Shown here in pieces: positions 10,492-22,751 of a DNA stretch of 64,000 bases; positions within the stretch are counted from its first letter, which is position 1; every line of letters starts with the position of its first letter. This DNA comes from Hydractinia symbiolongicarpus (lineage: Eukaryota > Cnidaria > Hydrozoa > Anthoathecata > Hydractiniidae): the NCBI RefSeq assembly GCF_029227915.1, contig NC_079888.1:15297001-15361000 (forward strand). The letters run 5' to 3'. A program made the translations under genes and the position numbers. A model generated the notes under the pieces. That model did not search any database. It was not told the origin of the DNA and worked only from the letters and a program-made list of their open reading frames with translations.

Positions 10492-11879
10492 TTTTTTTTT
10501 AATTGCGTAGATAATAAGAGGACATATGTTGTACCATTTGAATAAAATCTCGTGTAACTTGCAGTAACACGTGACAATTTCAAAACATTTCATGTTATTT
10601 ACCAATTTCTTTATTCTTTAAAATATTCGCTGCCTTTTCGATATAAAATATATATGTTAAAATATGTAAATGCCATTTAACCAGCTGCTACCTCGACAGC
10701 CTCAACATTGCCGTGTTGCATGTCTTGCTTCTAAAAAACTTTTTAATTGGTTTTCAGTTCAAAACAGTAGAAAATTCGTAACACATTGAGGTCTTCATAT
10801 ACAAGAATAACCAGCATTCAAGCACAAACATGTCTGCCATTTAAAAGATGTTGTTTAAAAACATGTATCAACATATTGAAATATTTCTTACAAAACAGAA
10901 ACAATGCGGTTTAGATTCCTTGGTCCAAGAATACCACTCTCACATGGACATATGGAAACCCAAAGCTGTTGAGGATGACAACTTCGCAGTTGCTAATAGT
11001 TTCAAATTAGATGTTTTATAACAGACGGCGGTAGTCTGCATTTCTTTTTTCATGCTGCTACGTTTATCAAAAAAATCACTTAATCCTACTGTTAAACTGT
11101 TAAATTGTACAAAGACAAGTTTTACCATTTGTCAGTAAAATATTTTGAGCTCCCGTGTGACTCAAAGTTTCCAATAAAATGCTTTTGTACTTTCGAGCAA
11201 ACTTTCTACTCGTATTTCTGACACTATGGTTTACGGGTGCACAAACTACATCTTCTCGATTTGGACGTTTTCATGGATAATCGAGCAGAATTTATCAAAG
11301 AACAGCATAAATGCCTACAGAAAAAAAAATTAGAAAAGGAATTGGATTCATTTGCTGAGGACAGCGATGAAAACTTTAGCAGAGGAAGAAATAATTTTAA
11401 AGAAAATCATTCAAAAATTAATTCGGAAAACGAGCCGAAGGTAAGTTTGGTGGTAAAAAATACAAAATTGATCATAAAATGGTGGAAACTCATGGATAAG
11501 ACCTTCATTATAGATGCCCCAAAAGAAACTGCAAAGACAATCCTGAACTCAGACCGAACAGTTTAAGAAATGAAATTGAATGTTAACCTTTGTCACAAAA
11601 AATTTATCCATTTTCAAACTGAATTATACAACAACAAATGTCAACACAGATTGTGAAAATTCAAAAAATGTAACTAAAAATGTTGTGGAATTGGCTACGC
11701 GCAGTATGAATTGGCACCTAGGCACCTAGGATTGGTTTTATTGACAATAGCATGAATGTAAACTTGTTTGCTAACATATTGGGTTATGTCTTTTAATGAC
11801 AACTTCTATGTTTAGCCTTAGCATCATACGTAGCTTTATATTATCAGCAGATTTGAAGAGCTGACGATTTAGTGACAAT
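10492..11879. other. Intergenic/intronic spacer, no gene recognised
   Basis: AT-rich sequence between two transposon remnants. A 109-codon open frame at 11237-11566 (+) is lysine-rich and matches no family I know; it may be chance or an eroded mobile-element protein. No other structure seen. Confidence 0.4.
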
Positions 11880-12275
11880 TACCTTATTTGAATTGCTTAT
11901 TTGCGGCAGTGGATAGTAACCATGGTCAAAATTATGAAAGTCGTTGTTGTGGTCAGGAACTTATACTTAATTTAAAGAAATTAGGATTTATACCATTCTG
12001 TTTGGAACCTCACAGGGAGAACACTCACGTATAGGTCTCGATATTTGCTACAATAGTACACCATTTGTGAGGGAATGTGTATACCTTGGAAATGTTACTG
12101 ACTGTAGTCTCACACTTAATAACAACTTCTACTGGGCCTATAAACAGGAAAGTGTGCATTTATGGCTGTTACAGAACATTAAGTCTAACTGTAAATGCTG
12201 CAACAAAATTTCATTCAAAGATTATTCAACGTAGTTTAACTAACAAGATTGCTTTCACTGCAAAGCTAAGCTAAA
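11880..12275 (+). pseudogene. Non-LTR retrotransposon reverse transcriptase fragment
   Basis: Plus-strand remnant of the C-terminal part of a LINE reverse transcriptase. Across frameshifts it shows ELILNLKK, then FGTSQGEHSRIGLDICYN, VYLGNVTDCSLTLNNNF and LLQNIKSN, and finally LTVNAATKFHSKIIQ. These match in order the K-T-E-x-M-L-F-G-T, YLG-x-x-x-D-x-x-L and AATK-x-x-x-x-x-x-x-P blocks of invertebrate non-LTR elements. Upstream RT motifs (FADD) and an endonuclease were not found, so it is a 5'-truncated, decayed copy. Confidence 0.68.
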
Positions 12276-12745
12276 TAGGTGTCTAAAAACATAATGGATG
12301 TGATTCGAAAGTATGAAATGTCTTCGGAAGGAAGCAAATTTTAACCTTTGATACGTTTTTCGAAAAAAACAGGTTATATTAATTTTCAGAAAACTTCAAA
12401 GTTGAGAAACATCCAGGCTGAATCATAAAAGCAGGTTTTGTGATAAAAGAAGAGTTTGTTGTGAGAAGGGAGTTCTTATATAATTTTTACACGCCTTAAC
12501 GAAAGATGCTTTCTGAATTTTCCTAAAGTTCAACCATTGACCCCTACCCTGAAAGATGCGGTTTGGCATTTGTCTGTTCAACATTTTAGAGCTGATGTTA
12601 ATGGATGCTATGAACCTTTGAACGGCGAATATTTCCAGTGCATTTTTTATGTATATTAAAAAAGTTCAATTTTCTAAATATATTGTGCACTGGAATGGCT
12701 AACAGAGCCAACAGCGAACAAACATAATCAACAAAAGAGTCCTAC

Positions 12746-15700
12746 TAATTTGTGTTTTCCGGCTTCTTCAATCCATTTCAAGTTGTCTCTAAACTGTCCT
12801 GCTACGCACTCTGGAACTAGAACAGTGAGAAGATAAAAATGATTATTTTTAACTATTTTAAAATCAAAGCAAAACATTGGCGACACGCTTGGATTTGGCC
12901 TACTCGAATACAAAAAAATAAATAAATAAGGTCCCATGAAAAACTTTTGCGATTAAGAGAAATAACATAAATTATAAATGAATACTTATTACTTAAAAAA
13001 AATTCAGAAACACCCTCATTAGACTTAACTTTCAGTACTTTACTTTGACAAAATGCCTAGCGTTAATGTAATGCCTACAACTGCATTAACGTTAAAGTTC
13101 GCTTTTATATATAAAAAAGAAGAATCAAAGTATCCGAACGGTAAAAATTTAAGGGTCTCAAAATTAGGCTGAAATGAATTAGCCAAAAAAAAATCTCTAA
13201 CAATCTCACAAGGAAGAAAATTGACATGAATTGTTTACTATAAAATCATTCAGAATAAAAAGGAACAAAAGCTGAGGATGCAACTGATTTTTATAATGCA
13301 TTAATCAGGGATAATGTTTAACATATAATCCTGAACGAAAATATTTGGAAAGCTTTTTTGGCTATTCTCTGAAATCCACATTTGCATTAATCGGCCAAAT
13401 CATTAATGCTGCATATACATATAACAGGTACATACTGAAAAAAACACTAGCTGTATATTTTTACATGCGTGCATTGTGAAAAACTCTTTTTTTTCAAGCC
13501 TGCAAATGTAACCAAATAACCTAAGATCGTATCAAGTTCGAAATGTGGTTGTAACGTCACAAGCGCATTAATAGCCACTTGAAAGATAAACTTTTCAAAT
13601 TTGCCACAATGTCCACTGATATTATTAATACGTTTGCAGTTTTTACATTTGTTGCTGTGTCAGGAAATGTGCAAGGCTTAAACCATTGTTAGTTAGCTGA
13701 TAGTGCATTTGATTTCAACAGTCTTAGGCTGTAAAATTTGAGCAATTTTCACAGCTGTAAAATACCATCAAACTAATCACTGCAAGAAAGAAAGCTACTC
13801 ACTTTTTTCGTCAGATGCCAATCTTTTCAAAATTTCGGCAGCAATTTTATCACTTTCAGCAAGATCAGATTCAAGGCAACTTGTGCAAACCCACCTAACA
13901 AAAACAGTTAATCCTTTGGATAGGTCTTTTCTGGTAAATTATTTGATCACAAATAATTTGATTAATATTGCCCAATCAAATTCTACACATCTCGCACAAA
14001 AACCTTTTTGGTAAAGTAAACAATTTTCTTTTCAACAATACACACAAAGCAAAATTGAAATTTTTTTACCTGAAAGGTCCAAAACCCATTGAAAAGATAT
14101 CGCTAAAATAGATGAAATACTTGACAATTAATAGTTTTTATAACAACTACTATAAAAACTTAAAAAAAAAACTAGAAACTACACACAAGAGTGGTACACA
14201 GAAAATTTCCTATTTATAATTAATATTTTAACCATAAATTTAAAATTAACATTTTAAATAACACTATTTTTAATTTAGGGAGAAAATTTGCTACTGGTGT
14301 TAATTTATAGTTCAAAAATTAAGTTGACATTAATTGAATTTTGAATAATTATAAAAACCCATTAAAAAAGGGTGTGCTCGAGCACTAGCAACATTTAAAT
14401 CATATGTTTAATGTTTGTATCAGACTGTGCTCGCTAACCTTATGGTTTCTTAAAGGCGATTTCTTTCTTAAGAAGAAAAAAGCTTAAAATTATCTGACGT
14501 AGTTAATATTAGCAGCCCCTTAATCAAAGTAGTAGTAAGTAAAAAATAAATCTCACCCCATTATATCTTGAACATATGTGGGATATTTAAAGACTCCAGT
14601 AGCTGCCCCAGGCTTCATCACATCAGCACCTAGAAGATGAGGTACACACATGCAAATTTCCGTTTGCTGGCAATGTAAACATTTTTACTAATTTATTAGA
14701 AAATTTCCCAGAAAAAAAACAAGAAACCGAATCAGTTTGAACACTAGCAGCACAAGGGAGAGAATTTTGTCACTAAAGCATTCACCTTAAAATTCACCCT
14801 GAGTATTTTCCCTAAACATTTGTGAATTATAGAAAAGACGTTATCAATTGCTTGCAGTTATGACATTCAAAATTTTGCCTTTGTTTTCATGGCTAGATAT
14901 AGCTAAGGGTATAGCTAGCTAGAGAACAACCATTAAAACCACACTAACTATCTGAAAGTTCTAGGCATTATATACTTTCACTTTTTTATACTAAAATCGC
15001 AGGTAGTTAAACACCATAAAAATGAAACAATAAGCTAATAAAGTTACTTCTGAATCTCTTATTAAGTCAAATTTTCAGGTAGCTCAAAACTTCAAAATAA
15101 ATATAATTAAGTATCAATAATCAATAAAACAGTTGGTTAAAAAACACTTGATAATGTAACTTAGATTACGAAAAGCTTCGTAAAAATAAAATTGTGTTTT
15201 AACCAAGCGTTTTATTGATTAATGATACTTATTTATGGCTGAAGACTTACACAAAATATAATTAAGATTTGTATGTAGCCAACGTATTAACAAAGATTTC
15301 ACCATTGGTTAAAATTAAATAGAAATAAAAAGGAGGGAAAGAAAGAGCTGCAAAAAGACGAGAAATGGTCAAGCATAAACAAAAAGGCATTTGTTGTTAC
15401 CTGACAATTTGCGCTGCGTTGCGTTTCAACACTCACTATTTTGTGTGTATATATGTATATATATTAATTAAAATAAATTAACAGTTAAAAGATGATACAT
15501 GAGAACAGATATTTGTTATTTTTTTTCTGCAAAATTTCATCATCCAGAGGACATCTGGAAACTCACAGTTGTTAGTTATATACTGCAAAATGGGTGAAAA
15601 AATATATATTAGGAGTTCGGACTATGTTGTTAAATGAATGTTTAACCCCTCACTGTATTATATTATATTTTATTTATTATTATAATATTTATATTATTTA

Positions 15701-18700
15701 TTATATTTATAGAGATGTTTTAAAATATCCTTCCGTTTGCACATTTCTGTGCAAGTCTTTACATAATCTTAGCTCATCTCAGGACAGAAAACGGTTTAAA
15801 AATATGAAATCTCACCAGCTCTGCTAGCTTGCAATAAAAATGCATTTCCATAATCCCAAAAATACATCCCGGCAGATGCGAGTGTGTTGATTGCATTTAC
15901 TTGCCGACACAAGCTATAATGACGTTGATGAAATTGACATTAAAAATTATACTCAAAAGCTTACATCCAACTATTTCCTCAAAAAAGACTCACAGAAGTA
16001 CTATTGTTAATATTTTTAGACTATTGCTTCCTATATTTCATTTTCTCTTTAAAAATTTTTATGGTTAAATTGTAAATCCTAATGCTGTCTAGTAGAGCAA
16101 CAGGATTTACAAATTAAGTAATCACACAGAATGAGTTAGGCAACAGTTTTGGCATGTTTTTACTAATTGGAAGGATTAAATTTGTTTAATTGAAAGAATA
16201 GATTTCAATTCTGCAAATCAGGGAGAATTTCTGCACTTTTAAAAGCACATAAATCATACAAACAAAAACTTTCTAACAACAGCAAAAGGGAGTAGTTATG
16301 TGAATTGTGGAAAACCTACCTCTCACGAACTAAAGTTTTAAATTGATCTGGATCAGCATGCATCAACTTATTTGCTTCTTCAAATGATATCTTGGAAGAA
16401 AAGCAATAATAATGGTATAACAATTCACATTTATTTAGCATGTAAAACAACTTTTCAACTACACTTCAAATAAAAACAAGTTTTTCCGACTTGTGGGTAT
16501 CAACACCCATTATCAAGTTACAACTGAATTAAAAAAAAATTGCAAAAATATAAACTGAAGACACTCAAATGCGTCGATAATTTTGTTGCTTTTTTTCATT
16601 CTTGTTGCTGTTACCACTTTAATAAGAGTATGTTTATTAGTAATGGGGCAGATTCAGTTTCAACAAAATGAAACAAAAAAACTATAATATCAATCATGTA
16701 TCAGGTCTGTATCTTGGCGACAACAAATATTTATTCACAACAAACAACTAACCTGTACAGGGTAGTATCCGCCATTAAATGGATTGTGTAATGAAGTTTG
16801 ATCTGAACCCAAATCAACCAATCTTTCTCCTGTTTCTTTATAGATTTTAGCCAGATATTCCCTAAAAAAAGTCATTCCCAACACAGATCAAGCAACATAA
16901 TAACATACTAAAAGACTACTAGGTAAAGAATATACTTTGTTTTTTTTCAAGACAAAATAGTTTGAGATTCGAGGACAATTCTACGATGGCAAACCATGTC
17001 AAATTCCAGGAATGTTTTGCATTTATAACTTTTAAGCGCACTGTGATCGGAAGCCGCATTTTACTTGAGAGTAAAGTGTTTACAGGAAAATCTCACACAA
17101 ATTCGCATCAGTAAATTTCGGCTAAGTGACACCACTAACCGAAGTTCATATATTGATAAAATTTCAGGATAATCCAGATTAATTTTTAGGAATCTTAAGG
17201 AATTTCTAGAAACGTGGTCTAAGGTGCGTTAGTTTTTAAAGTATTTGTTCCTATTTAAATGTTTTTGTTTGTTCGCTTTTTTGCTTGCAAATTTTATGTT
17301 TATAAAAAACAATTTAAACAAAGAAAAAAACCTACCACACTTCCACCACATTGCCATGGTAACCAATACTAACAGGTCTTTTCTGGTCTCTCGAGTTTCT
17401 GTAAAAACATTAAATACAAAATTTTATTTACAAATCAATGGAAAGCCAAAGAAAGCATGAATAGGAATAAATAAGAAAGACATTTGATTTTTGATGTAAT
17501 AAAATTTTAAGAACAACAAATAAGTGTATTCTAAGTGTATTGTGCAATCTTTATAAGCCACTTTTACGTAGTAAGCGATGGACACAGTGTAGACGTTTAA
17601 ACTGAATGTCACCTTTTACCTTATTCTTTTGACCAAATCATCAATATCATCTGCTATCTCAATCAACCAGCTAAAATGAAGTTAACAAAGATCATAGATT
17701 TATCCAATACAGTCGATTTGTTTTCTATTTAATTTAACACCCTTCACTTATTAATACCAACTCATTGCCAAACTTTTTAAGAAACAAATGAAAAAACTCC
17801 TAACAAAAGATGTGTGACAAAATTGACATATTTCAGGAATATGCACTAAAAAAATTATTACAGTACCCTTGTTTGTGTCTTTTCAAAAGAGCTTCCTCAG
17901 AAACCTATGATGAAACATGATGAGTAATAACACAATGTTTGGGAAGTACAGAATTAAAAATAACAGCAAGAACAACAATTACCACAACATAAATTTCTAC
18001 ATAACACCGCAAAGATTTCTTCCAAGAAAGGTTGTGCCACTAAACTTTATACAACAGTATTTTTAAAGTTTTTTAAACTTGACAAAATTGCATTTAACCT
18101 GTCATATAACAAATTCAGCAATGTTAAGGACTCACAAGTTATCTTTTAACAATTTCAAGGTAAAATATGGTGGTGTTAATGCATTGTATACAATACCGTT
18201 CAACAGTATTTTATAACAGCATGCAGTAAATTATAATTTTCCAGAGTAAATTATTACAACTGAAGTAAAAGCATATAGTTCAATATCAACAAAAACTAAA
18301 AAACATCACACAATCAGATAGATGTGGTCACAGAGTGTTATAAGAATTATCAGGAACAGGCAAAAACATTAGGGCTCACACCATTACAAAAGAAAAAGAA
18401 GAAGGTCTGAAGTCAAAATGCCTATAATTGCATGGAATTGATAAGGTGCCAACGTTATTGTTTTGGCCATGGCAGTAATCCATGTTTGTAAGCACTTTTG
18501 TGCAACTATGTATATCAGCCCCTACAGTGATGCTGTTATCTTTATCACTGTCATTGTTGCATTGGTGAGTATTGTGCCTGCTTGTTGCTGTTTATCGACA
18601 ACAGAAGAAAACAAATAAGAAGTGCACTAAAAATAATTTGACGCCTGCAAAGTCAACAACAACAAGAAGTTTGAGACCAGTAAAACAAAACATACCTCTG

Positions 18701-21700
18701 CCACCACAGTTACACATCCACAAATCACGCCTGCTTTTGGTTGTGCACCACTCATCCCACCCAAACCAGAAGTTACAAAAACCTAGCAAGAAGTAGAAAT
18801 GTTTTACATCTGATTAATCTTATGAGACAATATAACAATTAGGGTGAATATATTTTTACCTTGCCAGAAAGGTCGTTTGTTTTTAGGTACTTCCTACCAG
18901 CGTTCATTACAGTGATCTAAAAAGAAATGAAATGGATTTTACAAGTAAGAATAAAAGATTAAATTATTACATTCTTATACGTAACACATAGTAAGAGGTA
19001 AAAAAGGATTTTTCCAAGTTTACATTGTTATTGAAATAGTGAACAAAGCAATCCTTAACATTAATATTTAATCTGACAAGTAGATACAAGATACAAAGTA
19101 AATATAGTTTCAAAAAAGAAAAGGCAATAAGTATTGAACTATTTAACATACTGTGGTACCGTGAACAATTCCCTGTGGCCCAATGTAACAATAACTTCCT
19201 GCTGTCATTTGGCCATACATCGTCACACCAAGGGCAAACATACGCTCAAAATCGTTAATCGATGAGTAATTTGGGATGACCTATTATTTAAAAGTCTTGA
19301 GTAACAATATACATTTGATAAAAATATTAAGATCTGCATATCCTCCGCTGCTAAAAATCTTTACAATTACATTGTTTTCCCGTACAGGACCAATTTTTTA
19401 TTGAAGTTACACATTTCACTGACTAATTAAACTTTTAAATTCGATACTCCAGTAAACACTGCCTGACCTCTGCCAATATAGCCACACAGCGAAGTATACT
19501 AATGAAATTAGTAATAATAATTTTGTTAGAAGAACACGTTTCCTTTCACAGGTTAGTAAAGATAAAAAGAAATATTGTATTGTATACATTTTTAGCTTTA
19601 CTATGAAAATTTTCCTTACTCTCCGATGGTAAATTGCTTATTACTAAAACAACATTTGTAGGGTGTTATTTAATTTGAACTCAAAAGTTTGATGGCTGAA
19701 ATTTTATATAACAAAATTGCCTTTTAAATAATTTACTAAATCTCTCAGGTTGCATGTAACCCTGTCCAAATTAACAGCACTCGACCCTCTTTAAAGTCAG
19801 TTTAACAATTGTTTAAAATTTCCAAGTCGTCACTACCCACCCTCAATAAATGCTACTATTCTGACCCTGAGAAATTCAACATTCCAGAATGAAATGTACC
19901 AGAAAACCTTAGCTCTAAATTAGGACTAGGGCACTGAAAGTGTGCATGCAGGAAAATATTTAGTAAACAAAACTCACCATGCCATTTGTTATCACAGCCC
20001 TGGGCGACGATGGTGAGCTGGGAAACAATCCCATTGGATGTCCTGAATACATGATCAAGGTTTGGTGCTCTGTCATAATGGATAAATAGTGCATAACAAT
20101 CCAAAACTAGACAATAAAAAAAAAATACTTGAAAAGGTAAGTAGTAAAAACTCATTAATCAAGAATTTTATAAGCATGCAATTTTTAATAGTCTGTTTAT
20201 TCTTAAACACACAATAAAGAGCATTACTATTTTTAGGTCATTTTTTTTCCATTTCACATCCATTTGTTTATTCCCAAAAGAAATGTTTCAACCCCGACCG
20301 AACGTCTGATCATAGCGTGCGAACATAATATGTGTGTATCATATTGACCTATTATTTATTTTTTCGGAAAATATCTAAACCTCATCGTAAACACCTAAAA
20401 TTATAGTATATTGAAATATACAAAAGACTTTAAAAGAAGGATTAATGTCAAAAAATGGCCATACCATAAAGTTTAGAATCAATCTCTAATAAAATGATAA
20501 CTATTAAAAATAAAGTGAATCCTGTACCAATTTTCTGTTCATAAAAAAACGATGATGTATTCAGCAGAACTACCATCTAAGTATGCCTGTCAATTTTCGC
20601 TCAAAGAACTTAATGTCAACACATACCTGTGCCCAGTTTGAGAACACATGACCATTTCCGCCATATGTAACAAGTTCATGTGGAAACTAAAAACAGAAAT
20701 TCAATAAATAAGAAATCCAACCCGGATTTTCAAAAACATTGCAATTTTTTTACTGCATTAATTGCAATAAAACAATAATACCAGGTCACGCATGTCACAT
20801 CACTATTTGCTTAAAATTAAACAAAGAATTTTTCTCCTATTTCTATAACTTTTTTAAACAGGTTTTTTTTATAGAGATACTTTTTGTCGATAATAAGAGT
20901 TTCATTTAACTGTATTTAAATTAATTGAGCATGTTACGTTTATAATCTAAAACAAAGCTGTCGTTAATATCAATCACCTGTGCTACTTTAGGGTCAAGAT
21001 TATTCATTATCATTAACATGATTGCAGCGGCTTGTCTTGTTCTGCATGGATACTGCTCAATTGGGTAAGCTCTGAAATAAATAATCAGTATTACTATGTA
21101 ATTTTGCACAATTTGTACAAAATGTTTTATACTGCTATTACTTTCTTTAATTTAACGTGGGAGACTTAGGGGCCTGCTGCTGATAATGCACAGAATATGG
21201 TTTGAGACTGTGGTCTGGAAATGTTAAAGGTTTAGAACACATTTAAACAGTTGCAGTTCCCTTTCAAAAATATTATCTTTATTGATAAAACAGTAAAATA
21301 TACATCAACAGATTGCTCCTCGTAATGAACAGGCTAATGAACAACTTTCGTTGCAACACAAAGATTTAACTATGTGTTGAGAGCAAAACTTATTAACTTA
21401 CTAGTCGATAGGGCCCGTGGAGTAATCCACTTAGGCAGAATGACAATGGAAAAATAGGTTGTTTTAGATTATTTGCTGATGTCAGCAGTGCAAATACACA
21501 ATAAATAAATTGAGAAACTTGTTTTCATGTTTCCTCCATTGTGTAGAGCTTACACAGCTGATCAAGAAAATGTATATAATCGTGTGGTTTTGATGAGCGA
21601 TTAATGAAATGTAAGGGTTTTAAAAGTTTGCCGACGTCAGCAATGGCCCGTCAAAACCTAAAATTTTATTTTAGAAATTTGTATACATGTTGCCTTCATC

Positions 21701-22751
21701 GCATAGATCTTGAAACACTGATCAAGAAAATGTATAGGATCGTGTACTTTTGATAAATGGTTGCAGAGATATTAGGGTTTGAAGGTTTTTTCATGACGTC
21801 ATCAACCCGCCCATTCCGAAACGGATTCGTGGACCCAGGTTTGGGAAACTTACCCAAATTGGTCCCAGGTAGTCCCTAGTTACCCACGCAGGAGATGACG
21901 TCAGTTATTTCCACCCGTTTCCAAGTTATTTAGCCTTAAATTTAAAAGTGCAATGCAATGGCTTCACTAATCTTAATATACTTTCTTTGACGTCAATATT
22001 GCTCTAACGTCAAAGTTTGATAATCTACAGAACAAATTTATACACGATGTTTTATAGACTTTATCAAAGAAATTTTATCGACTTTGCAAAAGTCACAGAC
22101 AGAAGCTCCGTATTATTATAAGAGATTCCTTTTGGTAGAAAATGTACCCAACAGATCACTGAACAACAGACTACTTTCTACCATACAGCACAGTATATCT
22201 GCTTTACGCTGGAGCACATCAATATATGTTCACAAAATTTGCTAGGAGACTAACTAAAAGAGATTATACCATACCTCATTTCTATAGGTGGTTGAAAACG
22301 GTACATGTAAATATGACCATACAAACGCAGCTCCTCTGCAAATTCAGTCGCAAGTTCAGGGTGTGTCGATGTTGGGAAATATCTTAAAGCATTCTGGAGT
22401 GCAACCTACGTACAGAAACTAATGTAAACAAAATAATGATGCTTCTTTGTCCAGTATATTTTTCATCAATAGGAACTTTAAAATAGTAGCTTGAAAAGTT
22501 ACCACATGTGAAATTTTTCATCCACTGTGAAGTTTGTGCAAGTAAATATCAAAAAACATTTTCTAAAGTTTCCTGACCACTTAAAAAAAGTCGATATGTA
22601 CAATAAAAGATACTACGCCTACCAATTCTTGATCAGAAGTTAGATTTGGGTTTCGAACAGGAGCGTGTGGAATAGAGTTGTCTCTTGGTCCAGGTCTTCT
22701 TGGCAATGGTTCTGTTGGTAAGCCGCTACAAATTTCTTTCAATGAACTCAT
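12746..22751 (-). CDS. UROC1: Urocanate hydratase, 18 exons covering residues 1-505 (3' end not in window)
   Basis: Cytosolic urocanase (EC 4.2.1.49), second enzyme of histidine breakdown: urocanate to imidazolone propionate, with tightly bound NAD+. Exons: 22751-22623, 22405-22275, 21071-20978, 20686-20627, 20106-19978, 19280-19152, 18916-18860, 18782-18696, 17904-17867, 17670-17620, 17398-17336, 16861-16753, 16390-16320, 15913-15816, 14629-14557, 14102-14070, 13894-13803, 12816-12746. All are GT-AG and in phase, 1515 nt. Key motifs: GLPTEPLPRRPGPRDN start, AYPIEQYPC, TYGGNGHVFSNW, MYSGHPMGLFPSS, TSGLGGMSGAQ (NAD-binding, residues 248-258), DLGSDQTSLHNPFNGGYYP (339-357), FKYPTYVQDIMG, FGPFRWVCTS. 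Human UROC1 is 676 aa. The remaining quarter, with the RDHHD block and glycine-rich NAD segment, was not found between 1 and 12745. Either a very long intron continues left of the window or the gene is truncated. Confidence 0.94.
15108..15231. mobile_element. MITE-like palindrome in a UROC1 intron
   Basis: Arms of about 39 bp: 15108 onward reads TAAGTATCAATAATC and the reverse complement of the end at 15231 reads TAAGTATCATTAATC, continuing through AATAAAACxxTTGGTTAAAA in both. The spacer is about 45 bp. Short terminal-inverted-repeat element without a gene, between exons 14 and 15 of UROC1. The superfamily cannot be told; the flanks may hold a TA or TTA duplication. Confidence 0.72.
21440..21910. 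repeat. 160-bp direct repeat, about 2.5 units, with TGACGTCA motifs
   Basis: In the intron between UROC1 exons 2 and 3. The core ATCAAGAAAATGTATA recurs at 21561 and 21721, with flanks alike over about 160 bp, and a decayed partial unit precedes them. Each unit carries a CRE-like palindrome or close variant: TGATGTCA 21478, CGACGTCA 21632, TGACGTCA 21794, and another TGACGTCA at 21896 after a GC-richer segment (ACGGATTCGTGGACCCAGG). Likely a dispersed non-autonomous repeat. Confidence 0.65.

Noticed and set aside
11237-11566. 109-codon lysine-rich frame
   Set aside because: No splice context, no known domain, and flanked by decayed transposons; not enough to call a gene.
18572-18796. Plus-strand 74-codon frame
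   Set aside because: Antisense of UROC1 exon 8.
19856-20155. 99-codon minus frame
   Set aside because: Shadow of UROC1 exon 5 in a different frame.
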